A stretch of DNA of 40,007 bases from contig CAJNOQ010000854.1 in assembly GCA_905250885.1 (NCBI GenBank), positions 1 to 40,007 on the forward strand, given 5' to 3'. Every line of letters starts with the position of its first letter. Positions within the stretch are counted from its first letter, which is position 1. Positions 1 to 10,235 of this stretch are shown here, one piece after another. The notes under the pieces were generated by a model. That model saw only the letters and a program-made list of their open reading frames with translations, made no database searches and was not told the origin of the DNA. The translations under genes and the position numbers were made by a program. Source of the stretch: Didymodactylos carnosus. Taxonomy: Eukaryota; Rotifera; Eurotatoria; Philodinida; Philodinidae.

Positions 1-75
1 TCAATATCTCAGCAACAAAGCACCATGGGGATGAACCAACTTAGGGTATTTCACTACTCACTGAGGTCTACAAGA
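1..75. repeat. Partial copy of a dispersed repeat, cut by the window edge
   Basis: The first ~75 bases resemble one arm of the foldback element near 22.9 kb. Both have ATATCTCAGCAA followed by AAAG, then GAACCAA-TT-GGG and a TGAGG-TCTACA block in the same order and spacing (compare 22892-22962). By eye about 70% of bases agree. The rest of the copy would lie left of the window. Confidence 0.55.
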
Positions 76-983
76 TACAAGTAGTCCGAGTTCAAAAGCG
101 ATTTATAACCTCAAGAGGTTCCCTCGTAACAGCTGTGGGTATCCTTTGTTTCGTAAAGAAATAAAGAATATCAAATTAAATCGAAAACACTTAAAAGAAT
201 TCCACTATGGTGGTAGAGTCTCGTGGCCAACCCATCGACTGACTCTATGCTGATTATAGAACAGGCAGTTTCGAAATGAAATTTTTCATAGACTTTGTGT
301 ACCAATTATAGAATATTTTCATATTTAATCCACAATTTTGTAATGAAAATTATTTTTTGCTCGGAAAAATGCTGAGTTTCATGCCAGTTTTAATCAGAAT
401 TTATATAGGCGAATGCTTGAAGGTCTATATGTATATGATGGACAATACATACCCATGTTCCACAAGTTAATTATTATTATTAATTAATCAACAGTGTGAA
501 AAAGCACATATGTTTTCTGCAATTCGTTCATGTTTCATCATGCATATTGTCCTTCATTTTCTTTTCTAGCGTATACTACTTTCGTATCACAGACAGGCAA
601 CAAGTGTACATTGTACATTTTTCTTTTTTCCTCTCTCTCTCTCTCTCTCTCACGCATGGTACACGTTTTGGGAGAATAACGGTGTGATTTTTGTCTTGTT
701 TAGACATATATAGATTCAGTTAGTTTAATCCTATTGATTCTATTTCCCACATTATAATGATACATATTATTAATAGAAAAAAAGAAGCTCAACCGTTCAC
801 TTTTTCTTCTATTCACCCGAAGTGTCTCCTTCAAATGTCTCCATATACTTTATTCATGAATATGTAAATTATTTGTTCATATCATCGTCGCAATGACAAA
901 TTTGCAACAATTGAATTTGAAAACTGACGTATAAATATTATATATCATTATAACAAGCAAGGACACTGCTTGTTGCTTTATCA
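76..983. other. 5' flank of the first gene, no gene seen
   Basis: AT-rich sequence without a supportable coding region. The only clear structure is a pure CT microsatellite at about 631-651. The small open frames here have no splice context or recognisable protein. The promoter of the gene starting at 984 should lie here, but I can identify no specific element. Confidence 0.5.
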
Positions 984-3348
984 ATGACACAAAAGACATC
1001 ATCACACTCACGATCGCAGTCATCATCAAAGAAAAATCAACAGCAACAACCATTACTACGTGGTAATAATAAAAACCATTTAGAAACAATTTACGAAGAA
1101 TCAGGCGGAAGTTGCTCGACTGTGTTGAATAAGTCAACAGCGTCTCTAGCTCAACCAGTATCAAATAAAACCGTGATGCCATCGCAAGGATCAGAAACAA
1201 TATCAAATACCAATAACAGCAGTGATCACGGTGGATTAATATCATCGAGATCAATACTACCGGTTAATTTACAAATACAAAAGAAGAAAACACGTTCATT
1301 AGAGCGTCCGATTGAATTGACTGAAGACCAAAAATCTATTTTATCACAGCCTACATCGATAATAAAAACACGCAAACCACGTTTACCCGTAGAAATTCGT
1401 TATCGTGATGGTTCAAAACAATATATACTACCTATTACAAATCCACATGTTCAACATTATCGTCAACAATTACTCCAATTTAATTTGCCACCTAAATATG
1501 AACAATCATCAGATGAGCAACAACAACAGCATTCCAACAAAGACAATCGGCGATCGCATGGAGAAGACAAGTCACAGAAAGACCGTAGTCAACAATTTAG
1601 AAAACAATTTATTATTATAAACGCTCAGGATATTCCATCCTCTGCTACTCTCGAATCATCATCGACATCGTCACCAGAATATGCACCATCGACAGCAACC
1701 AGTACAACTACTACTACTCGTCACATACCACAACAGTATTATACACAACACAGTAAGTTTAATATTCTCCGATCTTAAAGATACATACTTTTTTATAACT
1801 ATAAATAAACTCTAAACTGGATCATTGACAATCCGTGTAGGACGAATGGAGAAAAAAGTAGGGGATTTCGGCAATAAATTTCATGCTGTCTCAGTCGAAA
1901 TTACAAATTACAATTTACAACCGAAATACATCGTCCTTCCAGTACTGTTGTCCGAATTTTTGACGTTGGACGAGTTCTTCATCTGCTTTTTCACTTTTCT
2001 GTGTTTAACAGAAGAGTATGCATGTTATAATTCAACAGCGCTCGAGTCTCTCATTTAGTTCAACATCCAGTAAATTCATCATATCAACAACAACATCCGA
2101 CATCGGTCACAAGAGCCCCGACGGCTCCGTCCTATCAACTACGACCGCATCAGAGACGGCATGTATCACAAATCGATAATATTCGCAGTCGATCCCTGCC
2201 TCCACCGCCACCAAGACTACCATCGAATGTACACTCGATACGATATGCTTCAACGGATCGCCTTCGCCAACAATCGGACTCATTGAAGAAGAGGACAGAA
2301 GTATCTTCTGTACAAACAAAAAATACACCCTCACTGCAGATAAAATTAACAAATGAGAATGACATACATGAGGAAATAAATAACCAAAAACGAAAAACAA
2401 CAACAATTGTTGGCGGTGTTAATAGTGCATTTAAACCATTTTCTAAACGAGATATCAAACATCAGAAACTACCGCCATCACATGCGAAAAATGTGACAAG
2501 GTAAGGAATATATTTATAACTGAAGTTTAAATGATAACCTTCGACTATATTTTAGTCAGCCAGTACCCAACGGCGTACTACCAAACCAACAACTTCCACA
2601 TTCAACTCTGTCTTCCAAGCATGATGGACAAAACTCATCTCAGTTCACATTCTATGAACATCACCAGCAACAATATCGATCTTCCATTCGCCCGACATCT
2701 ATGCATACGACATCGTCCTTTACACCGTCGATGTCAAATAAATATCGTTCATTCAGTTCCGATACGAATCGACCAATAACCAACTACACAAAGCAAACAA
2801 ACTTCTACAACCAACAAATGCAGTATCCAAACAGCGAAATACGAGCTCCACAGCAGCAAACATTGAGGGCCGATCAACAATCATTCAATTACAACCATCA
2901 GTTCGCTGGTGATAAAAATCATAATAGTAACAAACGGTCATCCTCGTTACAAACAACAACAAATCGTGCTATACCGGTAAAATCAACGGTATCCAAAGGT
3001 GCATTTGACGATGCAACATATCGTACGCGATCCTATTCAAATCACAATCCACAACCGTCACCTACTATTAATATTGATCCGTCTTTACAATGGTACACAT
3101 TCGACTCATGTGTTCAAGATTTGCCTCATTTATCATCAAAATATGCACAAAATCCAATTCGTGTTACACTGACAACACGCTCAAAAGAAAATAAATCATT
3201 TCTGGCTTCTACGCAGAACTCCGAACTAGAACAACGTCTGTTACAAGCTGGTTTATCACCAGAAACAGTCGCACTATACGAAAGAATACTAGAAGTTGCT
3301 GATGTTAAGCAACCAACGCCATCATTACTGACTACTACATACCGCTAA
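984..3348 (+). CDS. Unrecognised, largely disordered Q/S/T-rich protein (667 aa, 3 exons)
   Basis: Exons 984-1752, 2059-2500 and 2556-3348 join in phase (introns of 306 and 55 bp, GTAAGT...TTTAG and GTAAGG...TTTAG) to give 668 codons including the stop. The ATG at 984 is the first after an in-frame stop at 951; an upstream non-coding exon is possible. Most of the protein is low complexity: SSS/QQQQ runs near the start, a proline run (PPPPPRLP, about residues 304-311) and many Asn/Gln. Two stretches look ordered and constrained: about 135-165 (VEIRYRDGSKQYILP, then aromatic and basic residues) and the C-terminus at about 578-657, which starts DPSLQWYTFDSCVQDLP and holds an amphipathic helix (EQRLLQAGLSPETVALYER). 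No signal peptide or membrane segment is seen. I know no family with this tail, so no function is given; a scaffold or cytoskeletal role would be a guess. The clean exon phases make it a confident gene. Confidence 0.82.
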
Positions 3349-3402
3349 TAGCAACAGTAGCCCGCATGTTTGCTTTAGGTTTATTCTCTTATTTTTACTA
3401 GT

Positions 3403-3408
3403 AATAAA
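3403..3408 (+). promoter_or_regulatory. Polyadenylation signal AATAAA
   Basis: AATAAA lies 55 bases after the stop codon of the disordered-protein gene, the expected place for its poly(A) signal. Confidence 0.6.
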
Positions 3409-4204
3409 AACATCTGCCATGGGTTCTTTAAAAATGTCAATTGTCGTACATAGAGTTCACATTTGAAGAGTCGTTACAATAGAAATTTTTGTCTCGTCTC
3501 CGAAAAACTGTATTTAGGAAGATACTTGAGAACTTAGAAAGCTTTGCAACTGAAGTGAGAGGTATGATTTTTCATTGACGTCTACAACTAAAAGGTTTAA
3601 GAACCCGTTTAAATTCGGAGGAGACTAGAATGTAAGTCAAAAATTGAGTTTTGCCAGCGCGTAGCTTTAACTGAAGAAACAAATGAAATGTTCTCTGTTT
3701 CAGATGATTTTCAGGATATTTTGCGATGGGTGCGACCTTGCCAAAATAGAGAAATGGAAAAAGTTCGAACTCTCACTTTTAATCTATTTCCGCCTTTAAT
3801 CCCTTAATAAATATTTTTTTTAAAAAAATTAAACAGCAAACTTCAAACAAATAAACTCTAGTAATTTAAACGGTATTCTATTGTCGAGGATTCTCCTTCT
3901 ATTGTCGAGGATTGCTGTAAATAAATAATTAAAATAAATGAATTTAGACTTTTGTGAAGTACCCGGTGGGCCGTAAAGAATGAGCCTCTCAGTATTTTCT
4001 ATTTTTCTCGTGCTCCTTTGAGACCCTAAGGTTAATATTTTTAAAAAAAAAAATACTCTACAAAATCATATCTAAACTTTAATTTCAGAAAAAGAAAACT
4101 AAAGCAAATTATACGAAAGGCTAATCAAGAAAACTAAGCAAATTACACGAAAGGCAAAAAACACTGAATACTTTCTAAACTCAAAAATGATTTCTTATAT
4201 TAAC
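3409..4204. repeat. Intergenic sequence with two short tandem duplications
   Basis: No gene is supportable. Two local duplications are visible. CTATTGTCGAGGATT occurs twice about 21 bp apart near 3878-3914. A unit of about 36 bp containing AAGAAAACTAA(A)GCAAATTA and CGAAAGGC occurs twice at about 4092-4157. Both look like replication-slippage products. Confidence 0.55.
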
Positions 4205-4620
4205 CCAGGTCGCAGGAAATGACACATAAATGAGACATGTATTTATGATATGAAGTGAAAATGATATTATAATCCTAAAATGATTTAAATATGAGCTTAA
4301 AATGATATCATATTTGAGTCATTTTAAGACCATTTCATAAAATGATATAAAGATGATGTATATATGATATAATTTGTAAAAATGATCTAAATATGATCCT
4401 AGTATGATCATCTAAAAATGATCTATTTATGTATCATTTTTATATCATATCTCTAGGATCATAGATGTGACATTTATGTGTCATTTTTAAATCATTTTAA
4501 ACTTCTAATCTAAAATCATCATTTTCTTACAATTATATTTGTCACATTTTATGATCATAATTAGATCATATCATTTATGTGTATTAGATTAGTCATTTAT
4601 GGGACATTATGACACAAACG
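4205..4620. mobile_element. AT-rich foldback repeat built of ATGATC/GATCAT boxes
   Basis: The left half is full of AAATGAT, ATGATAT and ATGATC; the right half is full of the complements ATCATTT, ATATCAT and GATCAT. The outer ends match as an inverted pair (GAAATGACACATAAATGA on the left; the complement of TCATTTATGGGACATTATGACAC on the right). It is therefore a long imperfect inverted repeat centred near 4430, with no coding capacity. The same box composition returns at 5110-5350, so the two blocks may be one element split by later insertions. I read it as a non-autonomous DNA element, by structure only. Confidence 0.55.
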
Positions 4621-4664
4621 AAAGTAGCACTGTTTATGGAATTATGCGCATTTATCTTCTACCA

Positions 4665-4918
4665 CTTTCCACAAACACTGTACAGAGTTAAGCCTGGAGA
4701 CTAAAAGATAGTAAAGTTAATTTCTGATATTTTTTACTCCGACGTCGACCCCCGAAAACCCTTTCTTCAAGGTGAAAACCCCTTTTTAAACTTTATTTTC
4801 CGTTTTTCGCCATGAAGGAAGTGTTTTCCAAGGTGGGACTAGAAGTGAAAAAATGTCAAAAATTAAGTTTACTATTTATTAGTCTCTAGGCTCAACTCTC
4901 TACAGTGTTTGTGGAAAA
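4665..4918. mobile_element. 254-bp palindromic MITE-like element
   Basis: Left arm 4665-4738 and right arm 4844-4918 are inverted copies of about 75 bp; both ends read CCACAAACACTGTA inward. The central ~100 bp is also roughly self-complementary (CCCGAAAACCC...TTCTTCAAGG against CCATGAAGGAAGTGTTTTCC). It holds no open frame. It fits a small foldback element that could form a long hairpin if transcribed. I could not fix a target-site duplication. Confidence 0.65.
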
Positions 4919-5019
4919 AACTAGAGGCTAATTAATTAAAATTACTAGTTGTTGTTGTTTTTTTAAACTTCAAAGTGAAAATCCCAAAACAGAAGGAACA
5001 AAAACATATATATTTGTAT

Positions 5020-5093
5020 AGCCGTGTGATGTAGTGGATAGCATCGTAGACTTCTGATCTACAGATTCAGGGTTCGAATCTCTGCACGAGCTG
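5020..5093 (+). tRNA. tRNA-Arg(TCT)-like sequence, probably degenerate or SINE-derived
   Basis: The anticodon arm is good: stem GTAGA/TCTAC with loop CTTCTGA, anticodon TCT (arginine). The T arm is CAGGG-TTCGAAT-CTCTG, and the D arm contains AGTGGATAG. The acceptor stem pairs AGC/GCT and CGTG/CACG only if one A on the 3' side is bulged out. A and B boxes each differ from consensus at one base, and a T run follows at about 5101 (a possible Pol III stop). The bulge, the weak boxes and the position between two repeat blocks suggest a tRNA pseudogene or the head of a SINE. A working tRNA is not excluded. Confidence 0.5.
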
Positions 5094-5109
5094 TTTCGTA
5101 TTTTTTCTT

Positions 5110-5350
5110 CTTTGCATTTCTTATCTCATAAATAGTCTTAAAATGGTCTTAAAATGAGCCAAAAATGATCTAAACAGGATCATAATAGGCTCATATTTTG
5201 ATGACCATAATAAGATGATATTTATCCCATAAAAAAATGACATAATTATGACTATATTATGATACAATAAATTAGATAAATATGGGAAAGATGTGATTTA
5301 AAAATGAGCCATATATGGCACAAAAATGAATCATTCATGGCTCATTTTTT
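5110..5350. repeat. Second block of ATGATC/GATCAT-box repeat
   Basis: Same composition as 4205-4620: AAAATGAGCC, AAATGATC, GATCATAA, GGCTCAT. It may be the right part of the same element, separated by the palindromic element and the tRNA-like sequence. It also contains AAAATGAGCC near its left end and GGCTCATTTTT near its right end as an inverted pair. Confidence 0.45.
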
Positions 5351-5597
5351 ATCTCATTCTTCACGGCCTGGGTCCCTGTCTAAACATTTTTTCTTTGATG
5401 AAAACCAACCAATCCGAGGCCTTGACTACGCTATTAAACTCAGATCTGGGAAACTGAATATTTTGAAGGCCTGTGAATACTACGGGCGGATTGGGCTCGT
5501 CGACATTACGTAGTGCATCCAAAAAGAACTAAAAATATTCGTAAAATCGAGTAAGAGATAAAAAAGACGTAATTTCCACTGTTTTCTTTATGGTAGA

Positions 5598-5715
5598 AAT
5601 ACTCAGCAGAATGTGTCGCAGCCTCAATGGAAAAAATGTGTCGCAAGTGGCTCCTGGTATCGCAGATGGTTATGTCGCACATCATATCGCAATTTGCGAC
5701 ACTTGCGACACATTA
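5598..5715. mobile_element. Short foldback with iterated TCGCA/TGCGA boxes
   Basis: AATGTGTCGCAAGTG at about 5635-5649 is the exact inverted partner of CACTTGCGACACATT at about 5698-5712. Between and around them TCGCA occurs at least five times (TGTCGCAG, TGTCGCAA, TATCGCAG, TGTCGCAC, TATCGCAA) and TGCGA twice. No coding capacity. Its left end is uncertain. Confidence 0.5.
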
Positions 5716-6907
5716 TCTTTTAGTGTGATAACTAGTGAATATCAAATAAATTTAATGAAAAAAATTGAAGTTTAATTCAGCATTACTTATGTTTTAACAG
5801 TTATATAAAAGTAATACAATCTGAGCTACATAGAGATTTTTAAATGCATTATGTATTGTTACAAAAAGTGTGCAATATTCGTCTCCGATCATATTGTGGA
5901 GGATCATCCAAGTAGTCGCTATACTTCCTCTTTCTAGGATGTGCGTTCTATGATGTTTTTGGTTCCTTTGATCTTACTATTATACATTAAGTTCACAGTC
6001 AGTCATACCATCTGGAAGGAACCATTGAGTTACAGCAATGATAAAAAATTATTGATAAAAAGCAAGATGAGTAATAGAGTCGGTCAGACTAAGGCGTTCT
6101 TTTCTTTTTCATGTTTTCTTCTTTCGGATCGTGTGGTTACAATGGGGGCACAGAAAGAGAATAGTACTAATCACCTTACTTCCTGTTGAACGTACATGTT
6201 CACAGAGTGGTTTCACCGATGAAACTCCTTTCTTAACGTTGTGGTTATTGACATTTCTAAAACTTAAACAGAAATTTTTTATATTTGACAATGCCCTGTT
6301 TCTCAAATATCCACTATGTATTTTTTTGAAATCTATATCTGTTGACTACCGAACAGGACTTTGCAAAATATAGTACATGATCTCCCTAAGAGACTCTGTT
6401 AAATGCTCTACACATTTTCTCATCCAATATGCCTCAATAGGTAGATTAAAGCGAAAACAAAGCGAGATAAAGTAGGACGAGAAAGATTTCAGAAAACTTT
6501 TATTTTCTTCCAAACGTAAAGAAGTACGTGAAAACTAATCAACTAATTTATATAGTTTAGTGTTTGAAAGTTAATTTTAAGGAATACAGCAGTCGATCTT
6601 TTGTTCACTTTTATTAAAGATTAGTCGAACGCCGTGACTTTCTAACGGAAACGCCACAAAAATTTTATTTTATTAGATTTGACATAAAAATCTGAACTTT
6701 CAGGTTGTTGACCGAAGACTTTTCAGACGCAATACGTTAATTGAAAACACAACTGCTCGAGCGTAGCACTGCCATGATTTAGTCTATGAAGATTTTTTTG
6801 AACACGAAACTAACGTTTGCGAAAAAGAACATTCTATATCAGAAGACCATTATACGCACCAGTTTAGTCAATCACAAATGTATTTCGTTAAAAATGGCTT
6901 ATTTTTT
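5716..6907. other. Intergenic, nothing recognised
   Basis: AT-rich sequence with only short open frames in several frames and no splice pattern, RNA gene or clear repeat. Confidence 0.45.
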
Positions 6908-7345
6908 TTCTGAAATTGTAGCGTTGTTCTATTTATACGTTATTATATAGACATTTCTTATAAGTTCATCCACTATTGAGTTCACAGAAATTACCTGTGA
7001 AGGTCGTTATTCACTCCTGGTCGTACCAGCGTACTTTTCATTTACCATGTAAAAACTATGCTATTTGCTGGTCTGCGTCTCCTGTTCTTTTGTGAATACT
7101 CATTCTATTATTCTGAATTTTTGCGTCTGCTAGCCATCAGTACTCAATTTACACTTAAACAAGAGTATTTGTGGGAGAAATCAGATACATGTTAAGACCG
7201 CCTGCTACATTGTTATTACATCTCGCTGGTAAGGCCAGGAGTGAATAATGACCTTCACAGGTAATTTCTGTGAACTCAGTAATGGATGAACTTATGGGAA
7301 ACGTCTGTACAATAACGTATAAATATAATACAATTTCAGAAATTG
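6908..7345. mobile_element. TIR element with ~120-bp arms (MITE-like)
   Basis: Left arm 6908-7031 and right arm about 7224-7345 are inverted copies. The shared core reads GAGTTCACAGAAATTACCTG and continues TGAAGGTC-TTATTCACTCCTGG, with TTTATACGTTATT and a TTTCTGAAATTGTA block further out. About 190 bp lies between the arms and carries no convincing gene. The open frame on the minus strand across it is a by-product of the repeat. Confidence 0.7.
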
Positions 7346-8271
7346 TTAAAGATAAAGAAACTGAAAAATAAAATATTATTGTTATATTAAACAAACACAA
7401 ATAAAATATAATAACTGATAATAAGTGCCACAAAAATCAGTACAACCACCATTGATTAGTGTTGTTCCATAAGTGACGTAAGAAAGACTGTCACAAGCAT
7501 GTTGAATATACTATTGAGTGTCACAAAATATAGTAACTATTTACTATGAATGTTCCAAAAACTTTTATTGTTCAATCTAAAAAGTAGCCTATCTGTTCAG
7601 CTTTTTGCGCTCTTTCGAATGGTGCATGTTTCAAAACATTTCATTTGTGTTCAATTATCAAAAATTTCAATTTATCGAATTTTTTAAGCCTCAATATAAA
7701 ATCAAAATTTAAATAACAACATGGGCGATAGTAAAAGGGCTTTTTAACCAAAATGTAGCCAATAAAATTCTTTATCAACTCATATAGTTTTCATGTCTAC
7801 GAATTCTTTGTGAATCGAAAGCAGGTGGAAATTATGAAAAGTGGGTGACGAAGAGAGTTGATCGTGTCTGGATTATTTACCAATAATAATTGTACAGTGT
7901 GAAGTACGTTGATAAATGTGTGGTATCTACTTTATTGAAGAATATTCGCTAGATAATATTTTAATTTACTAGAATATACTTTTTTCGTCGAGATAAAATC
8001 TAAATTTTAAATTGTAATCGTCAAATAGATACAAAATTTGATGTGGAAACTTACAAAAAAACTGATTCTTGCGTGACTGGGCGATACTAATAACTGTACG
8101 TCGACGAATGTACCGCAACGATTCCTTTTAGCCGACATTCTTTATTACAAACTGTACAACTTTATTTTCGAATAAAACATAGAATCAACATGTATCTGGA
8201 TATATACAACACAATAACTTTTTTTCTCCAACACACATCTAGTTAAGTCTTTCGTACAAGACTCAATGCCC
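7346..8271. other. Intergenic, nothing recognised
   Basis: AT-rich, no supportable coding region, RNA gene or clear internal repeat. Confidence 0.45.
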
Positions 8272-8765
8272 TTGTTTTATTAAATAGAATTAGTGAGTTC
8301 TACGCACAACTATGGTAAATCAACGAAATATTGCTTAACTCTCTACTATTTTTTATTAAAAGGTTATGACCATTTAAATTTAGTAAAAAACCGTGACGAA
8401 CTCACACTTGCGGTAGCAAACTTCGGTGGACAGGCCGTCATATACTTTTATTACTATTTTCAACAGCTAAACGTTTCGATGTTTACCAACGTCTTCATCA
8501 GCAGTATAACAATTTTTAGAAAAACTTGACAATGAAACACGTCTGTAGTTCAGTGTTAAATCTATAGATATGGCCTATGACGAACAATGTACTTCTAAGC
8601 ATATTTCATCTTTTTCTTTTCTTTTTGCGTGCACGTCTTGTAATATGTTTCTATGCTCCGAATAAGATACGTTAATAAAATGTTTAAAACCAAACAAAGT
8701 TGTACAAATTCATTACGATTTATCATCGTTGTGCATAGAACTCACTAATCCTATTTAATAAACAG
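8272..8765. mobile_element. 494-bp TIR element with a hammerhead-like core motif
   Basis: Left end 8272-8310 and right end 8728-8765 are inverted copies of about 38 bp: TTATTAAATAG-ATTAGTGAG on the left and its complement on the right, continuing to GTTCTA-GCACAAC. The minus strand at 8473-8501 reads CTGATGAAGACGTT, then GGTAAACATCGAAAC, a CTGATGA...CGAAA arrangement also present twice in the palindrome at 19919-20245. No transposase is encoded; the 78-codon open frame inside is not a recognisable protein. Confidence 0.65.
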
Positions 8766-9911
8766 AAGAAAAAATAAAATATGTGCATTCCTCATTCAAA
8801 TATATTGATTAGCATTACAAGGATCAATTTTGATTTAGTCGTGGAATTACTGGTGTGTACTAGAATTCAGATTCAGATTGACGTTGACTCGCACATGACG
8901 GTCTCTAGAAAGAATATTAAGAAAATTAAATAGCTCTTATTCAGAATTTCATTTCGAAAATGGAATGTTTAGAGTTGATGAAGCCAGAAAAAGATATTAT
9001 TTATTTATTAATGTCTTGTTTTGCACATTGACTTTATCCAAAAAAAATTTTTTAAACAATTATTATGTTATATCATCGATTAAGTGTTCATTCACCGCGC
9101 TTTGCATCATTTCTCCCTCTATCGTTAATGATTTGTATATGGAAATATCCTTGGGCATTAATATAATACTCATTGCACAATCGATTGTTGTGAATCGTTG
9201 TCATCATTTTATTTTATTTTATTTTATATATTCTTCTTAGCTCTTCGTGAAAATGAATGAATATCGACATAATTTTTATATAAAACAATCTAATTCGACA
9301 CTGTGTAATATAAAAGAACAAAAGCCCCATGAAATAATCATCGTATAACGTAATATAGACAAAAAAAACACCTTTTCATTCAACATACACACACAAATAT
9401 CGTTTTTATTTTAACTTTTCTAAATTGAAAATCAAGACGGGAGGGTGGTGGAAGAAAGCACATTATGCAAAAAGAAAGCAAACATTATATACGCTCTAAT
9501 TGATCATTTGCACCTCAACTTGATAAAAAAATAGATCGCGTCAATATCTTTCAACTATTGGACAAATGATAATCATACACTGCATAGTTCAGACAATTAG
9601 TATCAACAAATGGCCAACATGCCACCTTTGATGCTTAATGATGTATTGATGAATGCTTTCTTTCTACAAAAAATAAAATGCCATTAAAACGATCAAATCA
9701 ATAGTTTCTCTAATATAAATTACGGCTAGAGGTTCACAAGAATTAAGAAAATGTAATTAAAACGCGACAAGATAAAAGGTAGTAAGGGATTTAAAGATGT
9801 TTATTTCTATAAAAGATGGTTTCTCTTGAATGCAGGAAAGTATTCATCGATGGTATTTGTGGATGCAGTTGTTTTAAAATAAATATTTTATCTGAAAAAT
9901 TTTAGTAGATG
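8766..9911. other. Intergenic, nothing recognised
   Basis: AT-rich with scattered A/T runs. A 91-codon open frame at 8965-9240 has no recognisable motif, and I do not accept it as a gene. Confidence 0.45.
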
Positions 9912-9974
9912 TTGGTTTAAGCTTTAATCTTGAACCAGAACGAAATCGGGAATATAAATTCCCATTATATCATT
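9912..9974 (+). repeat. 63-bp direct repeat, copy 1
   Basis: TTGGTTTAAGCTTTAATCTT and the next ~43 bases recur at 10173-10235 in the same orientation with one visible difference (CGGG against CGAG). The offset is 261 bp. Confidence 0.8.
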
Positions 9975-10172
9975 CTGAAACTTAAACGTTCAAAACACAA
10001 AATCAATCCTTGCACGAAGCTAAGATCGAACACACGAACTTGATCTTTGCAGACGAACTGCAAAAATCAACTTCTCTGTTCTTTCCTATATTCTGCACAA
10101 TAATTGACGTTGTGCAATGACTCGATGTTATCCTTCAATGTATATTTTTTATTGTGTTTTTGTGTTTTGTTT

Positions 10173-10235
10173 TTGGTTTAAGCTTTAATCTTGAACCAGA
10201 ACGAAATCGAGAATATAAATTCCCATTATATCATT
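10173..10235 (+). repeat. 63-bp direct repeat, copy 2
   Basis: Second copy of the repeat at 9912-9974. The ~198 bp between the copies has no open frame. The arrangement could be a small solo element with terminal direct repeats or a simple local duplication. Confidence 0.8.

Noticed and set aside
877-1254. Minus-strand open frame of 125 codons opposite the first exon of the disordered-protein gene
   Set aside because: It overlaps a confident exon on the other strand, and its wording reflects the complement of repetitive TCA/ACA codons.
2107-2458. Two minus-strand open frames of ~100 codons
   Set aside because: Both lie opposite exon 2 of the disordered-protein gene, which is fixed by phase-consistent splice sites.
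8293-8529. Open frame of 78 codons inside the TIR element at 8.3-8.8 kb
   Set aside because: It starts within the terminal repeat and shows no transposase motif.
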